Assembly (NCBI GenBank): GCA_017303715.1
Contig: JAFLBZ010000007.1
Location: 62,001-126,000, forward strand
Direction: 5' to 3'
DNA length: 64,000 bases
DNA from: Rhodothermia bacterium
GTDB taxonomy: Bacteria > Bacteroidota > Rhodothermia > Rhodothermales > UBA2364
The notes beneath the pieces are model-generated. The model worked only from the letters and a program-made list of their open reading frames with translations, made no database searches and was not told the origin of the DNA. Every line of letters starts with the position of its first letter. Position 1 is the first letter of the stretch. Positions 16,227 through 25,961 of the stretch are shown here, one piece after another. A program made the translations under genes and the position numbers.

Positions 16227-17675
16227 ATGTCTAAGTTTCTCATTGAAAACATTGAAATACTGCCCGCCGATGAAGAGGTAATCAGTATTATGACCAAAGA
16301 TGGCCATCGGAAATGGATGTATCCCATTAAGTCCTCTGGTCGGTTTTACAATGCCCGTTTGATAGTGGGCTGGTTGTTGATCGCGTTCTTTGTCTCATTA
16401 CCTATGATCAAGATCAATGGCCAACCTGCTGTTTTAGTTGATTTCATCCACCGGAAATTTGCATTATTCGGTCAAACGTTCTACCCGACGGATACGTTCC
16501 TTCTCCTACTCTTTATGGTGGGGACGATTCTCTCCGTCATCATTGGAACGGCTTTTCTTGGGCGCGTTTGGTGTGGGTGGGGTTGCCCACAAACGGTTTA
16601 TTTAGAATTTGTGTATCGCCCCATAGAACGATGGCTTGAAGGCCCAGAACATGTGCGCCGCCGCCGTGATATGAGTCCTATGAGCTTTGACGCATTCTGG
16701 CGAAAAGCAGTTAAGTTTGTTCTGTACTTAATGATTAGTTTTGCATTGGCGAATGTTTTTGTGTCCTATTTCGTAGGGTGGGATCACCTCCTTGATTGGA
16801 TGCAAGGCTCGCCTTTTGACAATCTTGGCTTCTTCATTTTAATGGCAGGGACAACAGCCCTCATGCTCTTTGATTTCGGCTACTTCCGTGAACAAATGTG
16901 CTGCATTGCTTGCCCTTATGCTCGGATGCAATCTGTCTTATTAGACAAAGACTCGATGATTGTATCCTACGACCCCAGTCGTGGAGAACCTCGTGCCAAA
17001 CGGGGTAAAAAAGTCCTTCAACAAGAAGCAGAAGGTCTTATTGAAGCCAAAGGGGATTGTATAGATTGTGGCGCTTGTGTGAGAACGTGTCCTACGGGAA
17101 TAGACATCCGCAATGGCCTGCAATTGGAATGTATTGCGTGTACACAATGCATTGATGCTTGCGATCACATCATGGATGGTATCGGCAAACCCAGAGGTTT
17201 GGTACGCTACACTTCCGAGCACGAGGTCGAAGGTACGCCTACCAAAATTGTTCGACCAAGAACCATTATATATTCGACCTTGATTTTAGCCATTTTTGTG
17301 GCCTTGTTCTCCTTACTGGCGATGCGTGAACCGATAAATGTGAACGTAGGCCGGAGTGTAGGCGCGCCTTACATCCAAATGACACCGCAGGAAATTGCCA
17401 ACCGAATCCGATTCCGCGTTCAAAACCAAGGTGGGCAGGAAATTAGTTTCACAATTAAAGCCTTATCCCCCGCGAGTGCGAAAGTCATTGTAGCTGGCCC
17501 CCCAGTTACTAAACTTGCACGTGGCGAAATGAAACGGGTGGATACCTTCGTTACGGTTCCAAATGGAGTGTTTTCAGGATCGGATCAAGTACCTGCTAAG
17601 TTTGAGGTGACGTTCTCTAATGGCTACAAAGTGGAGTCGGACTTCACGCTCTTGGGACCTACCGTAAGAAAATAA
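16227..17675 (+). CDS. ccoG: Cytochrome c oxidase accessory protein CcoG
   Basis: 482 residues, normal for CcoG/FixG/RdxA. The N-terminal half has membrane helices and a CGWGCPQTVY motif. The middle has two ferredoxin-type 4Fe-4S motifs (CIDCGACVRTCP and CIACTQCIDACD). The C-terminal 120 residues form an immunoglobulin-like periplasmic domain. CcoG is needed for cbb3 assembly and in Rhodobacter acts as a cupric reductase delivering Cu(I). It lies within the oxidase cluster. The identification is firm. Confidence 0.97.
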   Translation: MSKFLIENIEILPADEEVISIMTKDGHRKWMYPIKSSGRFYNARLIVGWLLIAFFVSLPMIKINGQPAVLVDFIHRKFALFGQTFYPTDTFLLLLFMVGTILSVIIGTAFLGRVWCGWGCPQTVYLEFVYRPIERWLEGPEHVRRRRDMSPMSFDAFWRKAVKFVLYLMISFALANVFVSYFVGWDHLLDWMQGSPFDNLGFFILMAGTTALMLFDFGYFREQMCCIACPYARMQSVLLDKDSMIVSYDPSRGEPRAKRGKKVLQQEAEGLIEAKGDCIDCGACVRTCPTGIDIRNGLQLECIACTQCIDACDHIMDGIGKPRGLVRYTSEHEVEGTPTKIVRPRTIIYSTLILAIFVALFSLLAMREPINVNVGRSVGAPYIQMTPQEIANRIRFRVQNQGGQEISFTIKALSPASAKVIVAGPPVTKLARGEMKRVDTFVTVPNGVFSGSDQVPAKFEVTFSNGYKVESDFTLLGPTVRK

Positions 17676-17718
17676 CGTTCAAGCGTCCATTTGGCATTTA
17701 CTTTAATTAAAACTATGG

Positions 17719-17752
17719 GAACGGGGTATTTGATTATGCCTCGTTCTCTTTA
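17719..17752 (+). terminator. Attenuator-like hairpin between ccoG and ccoH
   Basis: GAACGGGG (17719-17726) pairs with CCTCGTTC (17739-17746) with one G-U, then TCTTTATT. It lies mid-way in the 97-base gap. It may be a partial terminator. Confidence 0.5.
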
Positions 17753-17772
17753 TTAACCTACCAAGTATTCCC

Positions 17773-18264
17773 ATGCACACTCAAAAAGACATAGGCTACT
17801 ACCGTTGGCCAGTATTCATTATTGCGCTTCTGGTGATCACGATGATTGGGAGCATTAGTGTTTTGTTCATTGCCAATTATGATGGCGGCGCTAAAGTAGT
17901 GGACAATTATTACAAAAAGGCATTGGATTTTGACAAAAACACGGCACTCTTGCATGAAAGTCAGAAATTGGGCTGGAAGGCTACTATTGAAAAGGCAGTA
18001 CAGGATGACACCAAATTGGTGAACATCACCTTTTCTGTTGTAGATCGAGAAGGCAAGCCGTTATCCAATTTAACCGGAAAGATGAGTGCGGAACGTGTCG
18101 GTACAACAATCACCACAAAAACAGATCTTACCGCCATTGCTGGTCAACCAGGCAAATTTATGGCACAGGCTAATTTTGCCACTAACGGACTTTGGGACAT
18201 CACCGTTTTATTTTCTGATGGTCAAAAGGTGTTCAAACAAATTCTACGCCAAGAAATCCTTTAA
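17773..18264 (+). CDS. ccoH: FixH/CcoH family protein
   Basis: 163 residues with a single N-terminal membrane helix (WPVFIIALLVITMIGSISVLF), then the typical FixH stretch ANYDGGAKVVDNYYKKALDFDKN and a beta-sandwich domain. In Rhodobacter, CcoH binds and stabilises the cbb3 complex. It directly follows ccoG. No ccoS or ccoI (copper ATPase) follows, unlike in many proteobacterial clusters. Confidence 0.9.
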   Translation: MHTQKDIGYYRWPVFIIALLVITMIGSISVLFIANYDGGAKVVDNYYKKALDFDKNTALLHESQKLGWKATIEKAVQDDTKLVNITFSVVDREGKPLSNLTGKMSAERVGTTITTKTDLTAIAGQPGKFMAQANFATNGLWDITVLFSDGQKVFKQILRQEIL

Positions 18265-18276
18265 AACACCACGATC

Positions 18277-18717
18277 ATGAAAAGCACTTTCTCCGTCTTG
18301 CTCCTATTGATTTGTATTTGGAGCCAAGTACATGCTCAAACTTGCGCACCTACTGCCGTAAAAACCATTCGTGCCTCCACTTCTCCAAAGCATGAGCGTT
18401 TGGTTTTTGAGTTTTACGGCCAATCCGTGCCCGAGATTGTGTCTTTATCATATGCCAAGCCGCCTTTTATTGGCCCATCCGGCGAGCCGGAAAAAATAAA
18501 CGGCAAGTTTTTTGTGGAAGCTTTTTGGCATACACCAATGGAAGATTGCAACGTCTTGAAGAAACAGCTAAATTTTCCTGTGCTCCGAGGTGTTTTAGCG
18601 TATGATGTTTTTGAAGGGGACATCCGCTACATCATCAGCCTCAACAAAAAAGTAACGTATTCAATCATGAAACTTACCAATCCGGGAAGATTGGTGATTG
18701 ACTTTGAAAAAAAATAA
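18277..18717 (+). CDS. Secreted AMIN-like domain protein
   Basis: 146 residues with a signal peptide (cleavage after VHA, before QTCAP). The mature part shows an AMIN-like beta-sandwich pattern: HERLVFEFYG, YAKPPFIGPSGE, and a closing strand LTNPGRLVIDF. AMIN-type domains in other proteins bind peptidoglycan or envelope components. It begins 12 bases after ccoH, so it is probably co-transcribed, though a link to the oxidase is not evident. The family call is by pattern only. Confidence 0.6.
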   Translation: MKSTFSVLLLLICIWSQVHAQTCAPTAVKTIRASTSPKHERLVFEFYGQSVPEIVSLSYAKPPFIGPSGEPEKINGKFFVEAFWHTPMEDCNVLKKQLNFPVLRGVLAYDVFEGDIRYIISLNKKVTYSIMKLTNPGRLVIDFEKK

Positions 18718-18747
18718 GAACACCTCTCATTACTGAAAGGAGTTCTT
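18716..18747. terminator. Bidirectional hairpin between convergent genes
   Basis: AAGAACACCT (18716-18725) and AGGAGTTCTT (18738-18747) pair at 9 of 10 positions. The hairpin starts inside the stop codon of the AMIN-like gene and lies just downstream of the GHL10 lipoprotein stop on the other strand. Confidence 0.65.
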
Positions 18748-18766
18748 GTTAAACGTCCTCCCGACC

Positions 18767-19957
18767 TCAATTCCAAGGAAATGGGGTCGGTTTTTTGTAA
18801 AACCTTGCCCGAAGGCTATCGGCAAGGTTTTGATTTTGCTCAAAAAGTCCTTCGTAGAAGAAAAAGACTTCGCCCTGTAACCCCTTTTCGCGGTTATAGT
18901 GCAAGGCTTCCATAACATAGGTGTGATCGTTAAACCGAGGACCGGCTTTAATCAGAATACCGGGAGCAAGAACGACTTTTCCGGCTTTCAGGTCTAAGCC
19001 CGATTCTCGGAGCATTTCATCTATAGTGGCTTTATATCGCTCAATTTCGTAACGATACGCTTGCGGATGGAGCATATCTACCTGGCCGCGCCTAATCCAC
19101 TCCGGCCAATCTTGTAGGTATTCTTCCAAAGACCAAGGGTAAACACTTGGTGAAAGTGAAACGATTAATTTGGGGTTTTTGGCCTTCACCATTCGGTACA
19201 ATCGCCCGCCAAAGTCGGATAACTTATCCGCTCGCCACTTCAGCCATGCCGGATCTTTATAATTTTGAGGGGGATTTTGGCCATTGTGCTCTTTACGATA
19301 TTCGCTTACGGTGTAATTGTCGTACCCACCCGAAGAAGGAAGCGCCGGCAGTCGGTCGTCTCCTTGGATGCCATCAACCTCATAACGGTCTATGACCTCC
19401 TTGACCAACGCCATCACAAATTCTTGTACATCCGGATGGAAGGCATTTAACCATGTAAAGCCATTCTTTTTCAGGATGTTGCCCTCTCGGTCGCGGCCAG
19501 CCCATTGTGGGTACTTGGCAAGTATATTATCGGGCGGATTATAAGAACTGGAAAAACCAAACTCGAACCAAGGGATAACCTTGATGTTGTATTTCTTGGC
19601 CTCAAAGATGATCTCGGCAAGCGGATCTATCTTATTGGCAATAAAAACGGAATCCTGCCGATTGTCATTCCCAAAATACTTAGCCATTACCTCGCTCGGA
19701 TACATCGTATAACCATCATTATAAACGACCGGGTAAACCACATTGAAGCCGGACTCGGCCAAGCGCCTCATACCATCTTGGATGTTTTTTCGGGTAAACA
19801 TCACATCCGAATCAATATTTGTCAGCCAAACCCCACGGATTTCGCCCATTGCTGGTTTTTGATTGTTCAGTAGCGGTTTATTGGGGGGGCTACATCCCAA
19901 CAAGCCCAATAAAATGGCGAAGTAGCACCCGTGAAATTTTCTCATTTTGTTCATCAT
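18767..19957 (-). CDS. GHL10 (DUF187, DigH/YngK-like) glycoside hydrolase lipoprotein
   Basis: 396 residues with a lipoprotein signal ending in LLGLLGC (Cys22). The body is a TIM-barrel hydrolase of the GHL10 family: EIRGVWLTNIDSD, GFNVVYPVVYNDGY, IPWFEFGF, the acidic motif VDGIQGDDRLPA and HPQAYRYE. E. coli DigH (YddW) of this family cuts peptide-stripped peptidoglycan glycans. It diverges from a paralogue 82 bases away that is secreted rather than lipidated. The two share most motifs, implying a duplication with different cell locations. Confidence 0.92.
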   Translation of the reverse strand: MMNKMRKFHGCYFAILLGLLGCSPPNKPLLNNQKPAMGEIRGVWLTNIDSDVMFTRKNIQDGMRRLAESGFNVVYPVVYNDGYTMYPSEVMAKYFGNDNRQDSVFIANKIDPLAEIIFEAKKYNIKVIPWFEFGFSSSYNPPDNILAKYPQWAGRDREGNILKKNGFTWLNAFHPDVQEFVMALVKEVIDRYEVDGIQGDDRLPALPSSGGYDNYTVSEYRKEHNGQNPPQNYKDPAWLKWRADKLSDFGGRLYRMVKAKNPKLIVSLSPSVYPWSLEEYLQDWPEWIRRGQVDMLHPQAYRYEIERYKATIDEMLRESGLDLKAGKVVLAPGILIKAGPRFNDHTYVMEALHYNREKGLQGEVFFFYEGLFEQNQNLADSLRARFYKKPTPFPWN

Positions 19958-20039
19958 GTTAACATTTTAGTTTGCACGAAAGCGGTTTCATGCTTATTCT
20001 TCTTTTAGTTAATCTCTTAAACTAAATCTAAAATACGTC

Positions 20040-21965
20040 ATGAAAAAGCTTCTTCTTTGCACAGAAACTTTTTTTGCACTCCTTTTTTTTACATTTGGGT
20101 TGAAGGTGGCAAATGCGCAAGGTCTTCCGGTTTATAAGAAAGAAGTGCGTGGAGTTTGGGTCACAAATGTGGCTTCCGATATTCTAAATTCCCGCGAGAA
20201 CATTGCACGTGGTGTGGATTATTTAGCAAAAAATGGCTTTAACGTAATTTTTCCAGTGGTTTGGAACAAAGACTACACCCTACACCCCAGCAATGTGATG
20301 GTACGTCATTTTGGCACTACCCGCAAACAAGACCCCTATTTTTCTGCTCAGAACAGAGACCCCTTGGCCGAACTTATTGTGGAAGCACATAGCCGAGGCA
20401 TAGAGGTAATTCCGTGGTTTGAATATGGCTTTGCCTCAAATGGCTTTTTAGTCAATGCCAAACCCGATTGGGCCACCAAAGGAGTAGATGGGAAAGTCGT
20501 GAACAAAAATGGTTTCTTTTGGATGGCCGCCATCAACCCTGATGTTCAGCAATTCATGCTCGACCTGATGAAGGAGGTGATTGAAAACTATGACGTGGAC
20601 GGCATTCAGGGCGACGACCGCCTGCCCGCAATGGCCGTAGAGGGCGGATACGATGAATATACGGTGCAACTGTATAAGCGGGAACATAATGGGGCGGCTC
20701 CCCCTACATACCAAAAAGACCCAGATTGGGTACAGTGGCGTGCAGATAAACTTACTTCGTTCCTTGGAAAGCTCTATCGAATGACCAAGAAACAAGACCC
20801 AAATCTTACCGTTTCTATGTCACCCTCCATTTTAGATTTCGCAAAATATGAGTACTTACAAGACTGGACACGCTGGTTAGACTCTACCTATGTGGACTTG
20901 GTGCATCCACAAGCCTACCGCTACGACCTCTTTGGCTATCAATCCATAGTAGGGCAAATGGTTGGCTCTACCCCAACCTCCTCCGGCTATGTTAAACAAA
21001 AGTATAAACACCTCATTTCTCCCGGAATTGTTACCAAAGCCTCTCAACTCAATGGACCGAACCTTGTTCGGCAGATGGTGAACTACCACCGCAATCTCGG
21101 CGTAATGGGCGAGGTCTTCTTTTATTATGAAGGGATGGGGGCGCAAAACCAATTTGTGGCAGATTCACTCCGGAAGTATTTCTACAAGGAACCCGCTGTA
21201 ATGCCCAACCGAAATTCCGTTTGGCGGCCCATTCCTACCATTTTAAACGAAAGCGACGCAACGGTGATCAAGTCCGGAACATGGGAAGCCAATTCCGGAA
21301 CGGGGTATGCAGGCACGGTACTTCGTGGCAAGGCCGGAACCAACCCCGTAATGACGTACCGCTTCAGTCCTCCCTACTCTGGGTTCTTTGATCTTTTTGT
21401 TTGGGTTCCTGCCGGAAGAACAGATGCAACACAAGTGGCTCCTTTTTTAATTAAAAACAATAACGGCTTACAATACACGGAATTTCTCAACCAACAGTCG
21501 TCCGATAGCCGATGGGTAAAGCTCACAGGCATTCCAGCCACTTTTGGCAAAGATGTAGAAATTACCATATTTGCAGATGACGTAGCAGATGGGGGCGCTG
21601 TTTATTTGGACGCCATCATGTTTAAACTGAACCGAAAACGATCCCCAGAAGTTCAAATACAGTTCCGCACTCCCATTAGCCGCGAGACCGAACTCCCAGA
21701 TCAAATATCCTTAGACCAGAACTACCCCAACCCCTTTAACCCTACAACCACCATACAGTTTAGGTTAGAAAAATCAGCCTACGTAAAACTCACGCTCTAC
21801 GACATGCTCGGACGTCAAGTCCGCACCTTAGTGGAGAATCGCCTTCTTTCCGCTGGAGAACATCACGTTAGGGTAGATGCACACGGCTTACCCAGTGGAC
21901 TTTACCACTATCGCCTTGAAACCCCAACTGGAACGGTGGTTAAACAAATGACCGTTCTCAAATAA
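20040..21965 (+). CDS. GHL10 glycoside hydrolase with carbohydrate-binding-like and T9SS sorting domains
   Basis: 641 residues. Signal peptide (cleavage after ANA). The GHL10 barrel spans about 35-380 (VRGVWVTNVASD, IPWFEYGFAS, VDGIQGDDRLPA). Residues about 395-540 form a beta-rich domain like the golvesin/xanthan-lyase binding module (ESDATVIKSGTWEANSGTGY). The C-terminal 85 residues are a type A T9SS sorting domain (LDQNYPNPFNPTTTI, LTLYDMLGRQVRTLV, GLYHYRLET). It is exported by T9SS and probably attached to or released from the surface. It heads an operon with a symporter and a FAD oxidoreductase, suggesting glycan cutting outside and uptake of a product. Confidence 0.93.
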   Translation: MKKLLLCTETFFALLFFTFGLKVANAQGLPVYKKEVRGVWVTNVASDILNSRENIARGVDYLAKNGFNVIFPVVWNKDYTLHPSNVMVRHFGTTRKQDPYFSAQNRDPLAELIVEAHSRGIEVIPWFEYGFASNGFLVNAKPDWATKGVDGKVVNKNGFFWMAAINPDVQQFMLDLMKEVIENYDVDGIQGDDRLPAMAVEGGYDEYTVQLYKREHNGAAPPTYQKDPDWVQWRADKLTSFLGKLYRMTKKQDPNLTVSMSPSILDFAKYEYLQDWTRWLDSTYVDLVHPQAYRYDLFGYQSIVGQMVGSTPTSSGYVKQKYKHLISPGIVTKASQLNGPNLVRQMVNYHRNLGVMGEVFFYYEGMGAQNQFVADSLRKYFYKEPAVMPNRNSVWRPIPTILNESDATVIKSGTWEANSGTGYAGTVLRGKAGTNPVMTYRFSPPYSGFFDLFVWVPAGRTDATQVAPFLIKNNNGLQYTEFLNQQSSDSRWVKLTGIPATFGKDVEITIFADDVADGGAVYLDAIMFKLNRKRSPEVQIQFRTPISRETELPDQISLDQNYPNPFNPTTTIQFRLEKSAYVKLTLYDMLGRQVRTLVENRLLSAGEHHVRVDAHGLPSGLYHYRLETPTGTVVKQMTVLK

Positions 21966-21998
21966 CAGATAGCCTCCTTAACCATTACCCACAGACCA

Positions 21999-23786
21999 AT
22001 GCACTGGATAGATTATAGTATTGTTGGCGTTTACCTTGCCATTCTGATTGCGATCAGCTATTATTTTCAACGGCTTGCTACCCGAAACACAAATAGCTTT
22101 TTCTTGGGAGACAACAACCTCCCATGGTGGGCCTTGGGCGCTTCGGGCATGGCTTCCAATCTTGACGTAAGTGGAACCATGATCATCGCTGCAATGGTTT
22201 ATGCGCTTGGCGTTCAAGGGATTTACATTGGGATCCGCGGGGATGTCGTACTCATTCTTGCCTTTCTCATGATCTTTACAGGCAAATGGAACCGACGGAG
22301 CAATGTAATGACCGTTGCCGAATGGATGGAGTTCCGCTTTGGAACCGGACGAGAAGGACAGTTGGCACGCTTGCTCTCTGCAATATCCGCCTTGGTCTTC
22401 ACGGTATGGGCTTTGTCCTATTTTAATACCGGGAGTGGAATTTTCTTCAAGGAGATGCTTGGTATTGATCCTTTCTATGGCATGTTAATCATGATTTCAA
22501 TTTCCTTGCTTTATTCCGTTCTTAGTGGCTTATATGGCGTAGTTTATACCGAAGTTTTCCAAGGGGTACTCATCTTGATCACCATCATTTATGTTGTGAT
22601 ACGGGTTATGGTAACTTATACCTTGCCAGAAACCTTCATGGTCTCGGTTCCGGTTGAGGGCGGCGGTTTCAAACAAATTGAAACTACCCTAAGTTCATGG
22701 ACACAAATGCTCCCCAGTTGGTCTCTAAACCTTCCGGCAGGGCCTTATGCACAATACAATATTCTTGGCTTGGCCACACTTTATTACCTTTTCAGAACCG
22801 TATTAGACGGTGCAAGTGGTGCTGGTGGCTACATTGCCCAACGCTTTTACGCCGCAAAAAACGAACGCGAAGTGGGTCTCTTAAGCCTATTCTGGGTGTT
22901 TCTGCTCGCCTTTCGTTGGCCATTCGTGATTAGCATTGCTATTTTGGGGATTTTCTGGGGTATTGAAGGTAATGTGATCGAAAATCCCGAAGCGGTTTTG
23001 CCAGTGGTAATGATGAACCTTTTTCCAGTAGGTATGAAAGGCTTGGTCGTGGCCGGATTGATGGCTGCGGCCATGAGTACCTTTGTAGCCTTGGTCAATT
23101 CTGGCGCAGCCTATTGGGTAAACGACCTATACGTCCGGTTTATGAACCCTCAAGCTACAGACAAAACCCAAATCTTGCACAGCCGTGGCGCATCGGTGGT
23201 AGTGGTGATCTTAGGGCTTGCAACCACGTACCTCTTCACCAGTCTGAACGATGTTTGGGACTGGCTCTTGATGGGTTTTGGCGTTGGTATGATTATTCCG
23301 GGCGTGTTTCGTTGGTATTGGTGGCGCTTTAATGGCTATGGCTATGCTGCGGGCGTCGTCACTGGGCTACTCTTTTCCACGGGACAACGCCTCTTCGAGT
23401 TTCAATTAGACGCATTTACCACTTTTTTCCTTACTGCAAGCATTACGACCATCGCCTGTATCCTAGCGACCCTGCTCACTCCACCTACGGAAATGGATAC
23501 CTTGGTCAACTTTTACCGTAAAACCCGCCCCTTTGGCTTCTGGAAACCCGTAAAAGCCATTGTCGCACCCGAAGAAGTAGCGAGTATCCGTACTGAAAAC
23601 AGAAAAGACTTGATCGCGACCCCCTTCGCTATGGGTTGGCAAATGTCTTTGTTTATTATGATGATGGTCCTCCCCACAAAACAATGGACTCAATTTGGCA
23701 TCGCCTTCCTTGTATTTGTTTTTTTCTCTGCCGGCCTATACCTCACTTGGTTCCGTAACCTGAGTAAAAAATCAACCTTAACGTAA
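21999..23786 (+). CDS. Sodium:solute symporter (SSS family)
   Basis: 595 residues with about 13-14 membrane helices. Family features: WIDYSIVGVYLAILIAISYYF, the motif ATRNTNSFFLGDNNLPWWALGASGMASNLD, YGVVYTEVFQGVL and GLVVAGLMAAAMSTF. SSS proteins couple sodium flow to uptake of sugars, sialic acid, amino acids or vitamins. The substrate is not readable from sequence. Position between a secreted GHL10 hydrolase (33-base gap) and a FAD oxidoreductase (11-base gap) favours a sugar. The tail after about residue 480 has a charged loop and two further helices. Confidence 0.92.
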   Translation: MHWIDYSIVGVYLAILIAISYYFQRLATRNTNSFFLGDNNLPWWALGASGMASNLDVSGTMIIAAMVYALGVQGIYIGIRGDVVLILAFLMIFTGKWNRRSNVMTVAEWMEFRFGTGREGQLARLLSAISALVFTVWALSYFNTGSGIFFKEMLGIDPFYGMLIMISISLLYSVLSGLYGVVYTEVFQGVLILITIIYVVIRVMVTYTLPETFMVSVPVEGGGFKQIETTLSSWTQMLPSWSLNLPAGPYAQYNILGLATLYYLFRTVLDGASGAGGYIAQRFYAAKNEREVGLLSLFWVFLLAFRWPFVISIAILGIFWGIEGNVIENPEAVLPVVMMNLFPVGMKGLVVAGLMAAAMSTFVALVNSGAAYWVNDLYVRFMNPQATDKTQILHSRGASVVVVILGLATTYLFTSLNDVWDWLLMGFGVGMIIPGVFRWYWWRFNGYGYAAGVVTGLLFSTGQRLFEFQLDAFTTFFLTASITTIACILATLLTPPTEMDTLVNFYRKTRPFGFWKPVKAIVAPEEVASIRTENRKDLIATPFAMGWQMSLFIMMMVLPTKQWTQFGIAFLVFVFFSAGLYLTWFRNLSKKSTLT

Positions 23787-23797
23787 ACCTAAACTTT

Positions 23798-25606
23798 ATG
23801 AACCGTCGGAGTTTTCTTCAATCTTCCTCTCTTGCGCTTGCAGGACTGCCCTTTGTGAGCGGCCCCTTTTTCGTAGGAACCCCGCGTGCCGAAACCGAGA
23901 TTCTGATCTATGGTGCTGGGGCTTCCGGTATATCTGCCGCAATACAAGCAGCACGAATGGGCGCACAAGTAACGGTTATTGAGCCGACTTCTTGGATTGG
24001 CGGAATGCTTACAAGTGCCGGCGTAAGCGCACTTGATGGCAACAAGCACGGCGCAGGTGGCGGGCTTGTTAAAGAATTCCGAGACTATCTTATTCAATAC
24101 TACGGTGGGGAAAAACAAACCTTCAGTGGCTGGATTAGCCTTTATTGTTACGAACCTAAAATTGGACACGAAGCCCTACAACGGCTGGCGAATCCATTGC
24201 CAAACCTAAACATCATTTATGAAGCGAATGTGGTTAAATATGACCGCTTAAGTGGACGAGACCGGAAAGTCACCATCAAAACTAAAGACGGACGAAAAAC
24301 GGAAGTCGTCTGTCAAATCTTTATGGACTGTACCGAGTACGGAGATGGGATGAAACTGGCCGGTGTGAAATACCGCTTAGGACGCGAGGCAAAACATGAG
24401 TATGACGAAAGTGCCGCTCCAGAAAAGGCAGACATGGAAATGCAAGACCTAACCTATGCGGCTACCTTAGTTAATATACCCGATGGCAAACCAATGCCCT
24501 TTACACCACTCGAAGCCTCCTATTGGGACAAGATGTTTAGGTGTAGTACCCAAATTGATTGCTATCTCCCCGACCTAAACGACAAAAAAACCCTTAACCA
24601 TACCGTCCATACGTGGAATAGCTTCATTACCTATGCGGCCTTGCCCAACAACAAATACCTCTTAAATTGGCCGCACCACTCCAATGATTATGCCATTGCG
24701 GAAGCCTTCTTTGAGGACTTGTACTACCGAAACTATGTGCTTCAATCTGCAAAACTCCATACTTTGCAATTTGTGAAGTATATGCAGAACCGCTTAGGAC
24801 ATCCAGAGTGGCAATTGGCGACGGATGAATACCCAACCCAAGACCACCTCCCAATGATTCCTTATATGCGGGAAAGCCGCCGTATGGTCAACAGCCATGT
24901 TTTGCGTATGCAAGACCTGATTCCACAAAATGGCCATAAACGTGCCCCTTTCAGGCCAGACGCGATTGCCGTAGGCGATTACTTTATTGACCATCACCAC
25001 GCAAAAGCGAATTTGCCCATCGAAGAACGGCTCCTTGAAGATTATCCTGATAATGGCCCATTCCAAATCCCACCTTCGGTATTTTTTCCCGAAAATGGCG
25101 ACGATAGCTTTATGGTGGGGGAAAAAAGCATTGCAGTATCACATATTGTCAATGGCTCTACAAGGCTCCAACCAGCGGTGATGCTTATGGGGCAAGCTAT
25201 GGGGGTGATTGCGGCCTCGGCTTTGCAAAAAAACGTTGCTCCGGCCAGTGTGCCACTTCCAGAAACCCAAGAAAAACTCATCAAAGCCGGATGCCAGCTA
25301 TACATTCTGTATGACATCCCCGCAGGACATGCCCTGTTCGATACCACCCAAAAACTAGCCTTACAGGGCGTTTTACACGAGGACGATGCATTGGTTTTAG
25401 AGCCAGAAAAACCGATTTCCGTAGATCTGGCAAAAAAATGGAGCGACCGGGCCAAGTTAAAGGTCTTACGTGAGGGCCTCACCACCCAAGAGTTAAAAAC
25501 CCAAGACTTGACCCCCACTTACCGTAAAATGCTTCCGAAATCGCAAAAACCCATCACAAAAGGTGATTTTATAGGTATGCTGGGCAAAGCCGTACATCTG
25601 GGATAA
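23798..25606 (+). CDS. Tat-exported FAD-dependent oxidoreductase
   Basis: 602 residues. The N-terminus MNRRSFLQSSSLALAG is a twin-arginine type signal, so a folded FAD enzyme in the periplasm is expected. The Rossmann motif ILIYGAGASGISAAIQAARMG follows at about 36-56, then WIGGMLTSAGVSALDG as in FAD_oxidored (PF12831) proteins, which are often annotated as xanthan-lyase-like. Later motifs SRRMVNSH, DSFMVGEKSIAVSH and RLQPAVMLMGQAMG fit the same family. It ends the GHL10-symporter operon. A role in oxidising the released sugar is inference. Confidence 0.88.
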   Translation: MNRRSFLQSSSLALAGLPFVSGPFFVGTPRAETEILIYGAGASGISAAIQAARMGAQVTVIEPTSWIGGMLTSAGVSALDGNKHGAGGGLVKEFRDYLIQYYGGEKQTFSGWISLYCYEPKIGHEALQRLANPLPNLNIIYEANVVKYDRLSGRDRKVTIKTKDGRKTEVVCQIFMDCTEYGDGMKLAGVKYRLGREAKHEYDESAAPEKADMEMQDLTYAATLVNIPDGKPMPFTPLEASYWDKMFRCSTQIDCYLPDLNDKKTLNHTVHTWNSFITYAALPNNKYLLNWPHHSNDYAIAEAFFEDLYYRNYVLQSAKLHTLQFVKYMQNRLGHPEWQLATDEYPTQDHLPMIPYMRESRRMVNSHVLRMQDLIPQNGHKRAPFRPDAIAVGDYFIDHHHAKANLPIEERLLEDYPDNGPFQIPPSVFFPENGDDSFMVGEKSIAVSHIVNGSTRLQPAVMLMGQAMGVIAASALQKNVAPASVPLPETQEKLIKAGCQLYILYDIPAGHALFDTTQKLALQGVLHEDDALVLEPEKPISVDLAKKWSDRAKLKVLREGLTTQELKTQDLTPTYRKMLPKSQKPITKGDFIGMLGKAVHLG

Positions 25607-25961
25607 ATGGCATAGCAGTTACCCTTTGGGTGTACCTTTCCAGAAATCATTGGTGGAGAAAAGCACCCAAAGGGTAAAGGTTTGCATAATATTTTAGAAC
25701 TTTTTTAACGCAACTTACCTTGCTTTAAACAACTGTTATTAAATGAATTAACTCAATTAGAAATCAGAAATTTCTTACAACTATTTCTTAGCTACCGAAC
25801 TAATGTCTAAATCAAATTCGTCATAAATCGTTTTATCGCCAAGCCCTTCAAAAATGAACCATAGCCATATGGCCGTCATGTCAGTAGTGAACCATTACAA
25901 ACGAGGCGGGCAAATATTCGGGTAGTTCGGTCATTACAACACCTCTTTGGCCAATAGATTA
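25607..25961. other. Intergenic region after the GHL10 operon
   Basis: 355 bases without a credible gene. It starts with the 14-bp inverted repeat of the operon end; the rest is AT-rich and shows no other clear element. Confidence 0.6.
25619..25677 (+). terminator. 14-bp perfect inverted repeat after the FAD oxidoreductase
   Basis: TTACCCTTTGGGTG (25619-25632) and CACCCAAAGGGTAA (25664-25677) are exact reverse complements separated by 31 bases. It begins 12 bases after the stop codon. No T-run follows directly, so it may act as an mRNA 3'-end stabiliser or a factor-assisted terminator. Confidence 0.55.
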
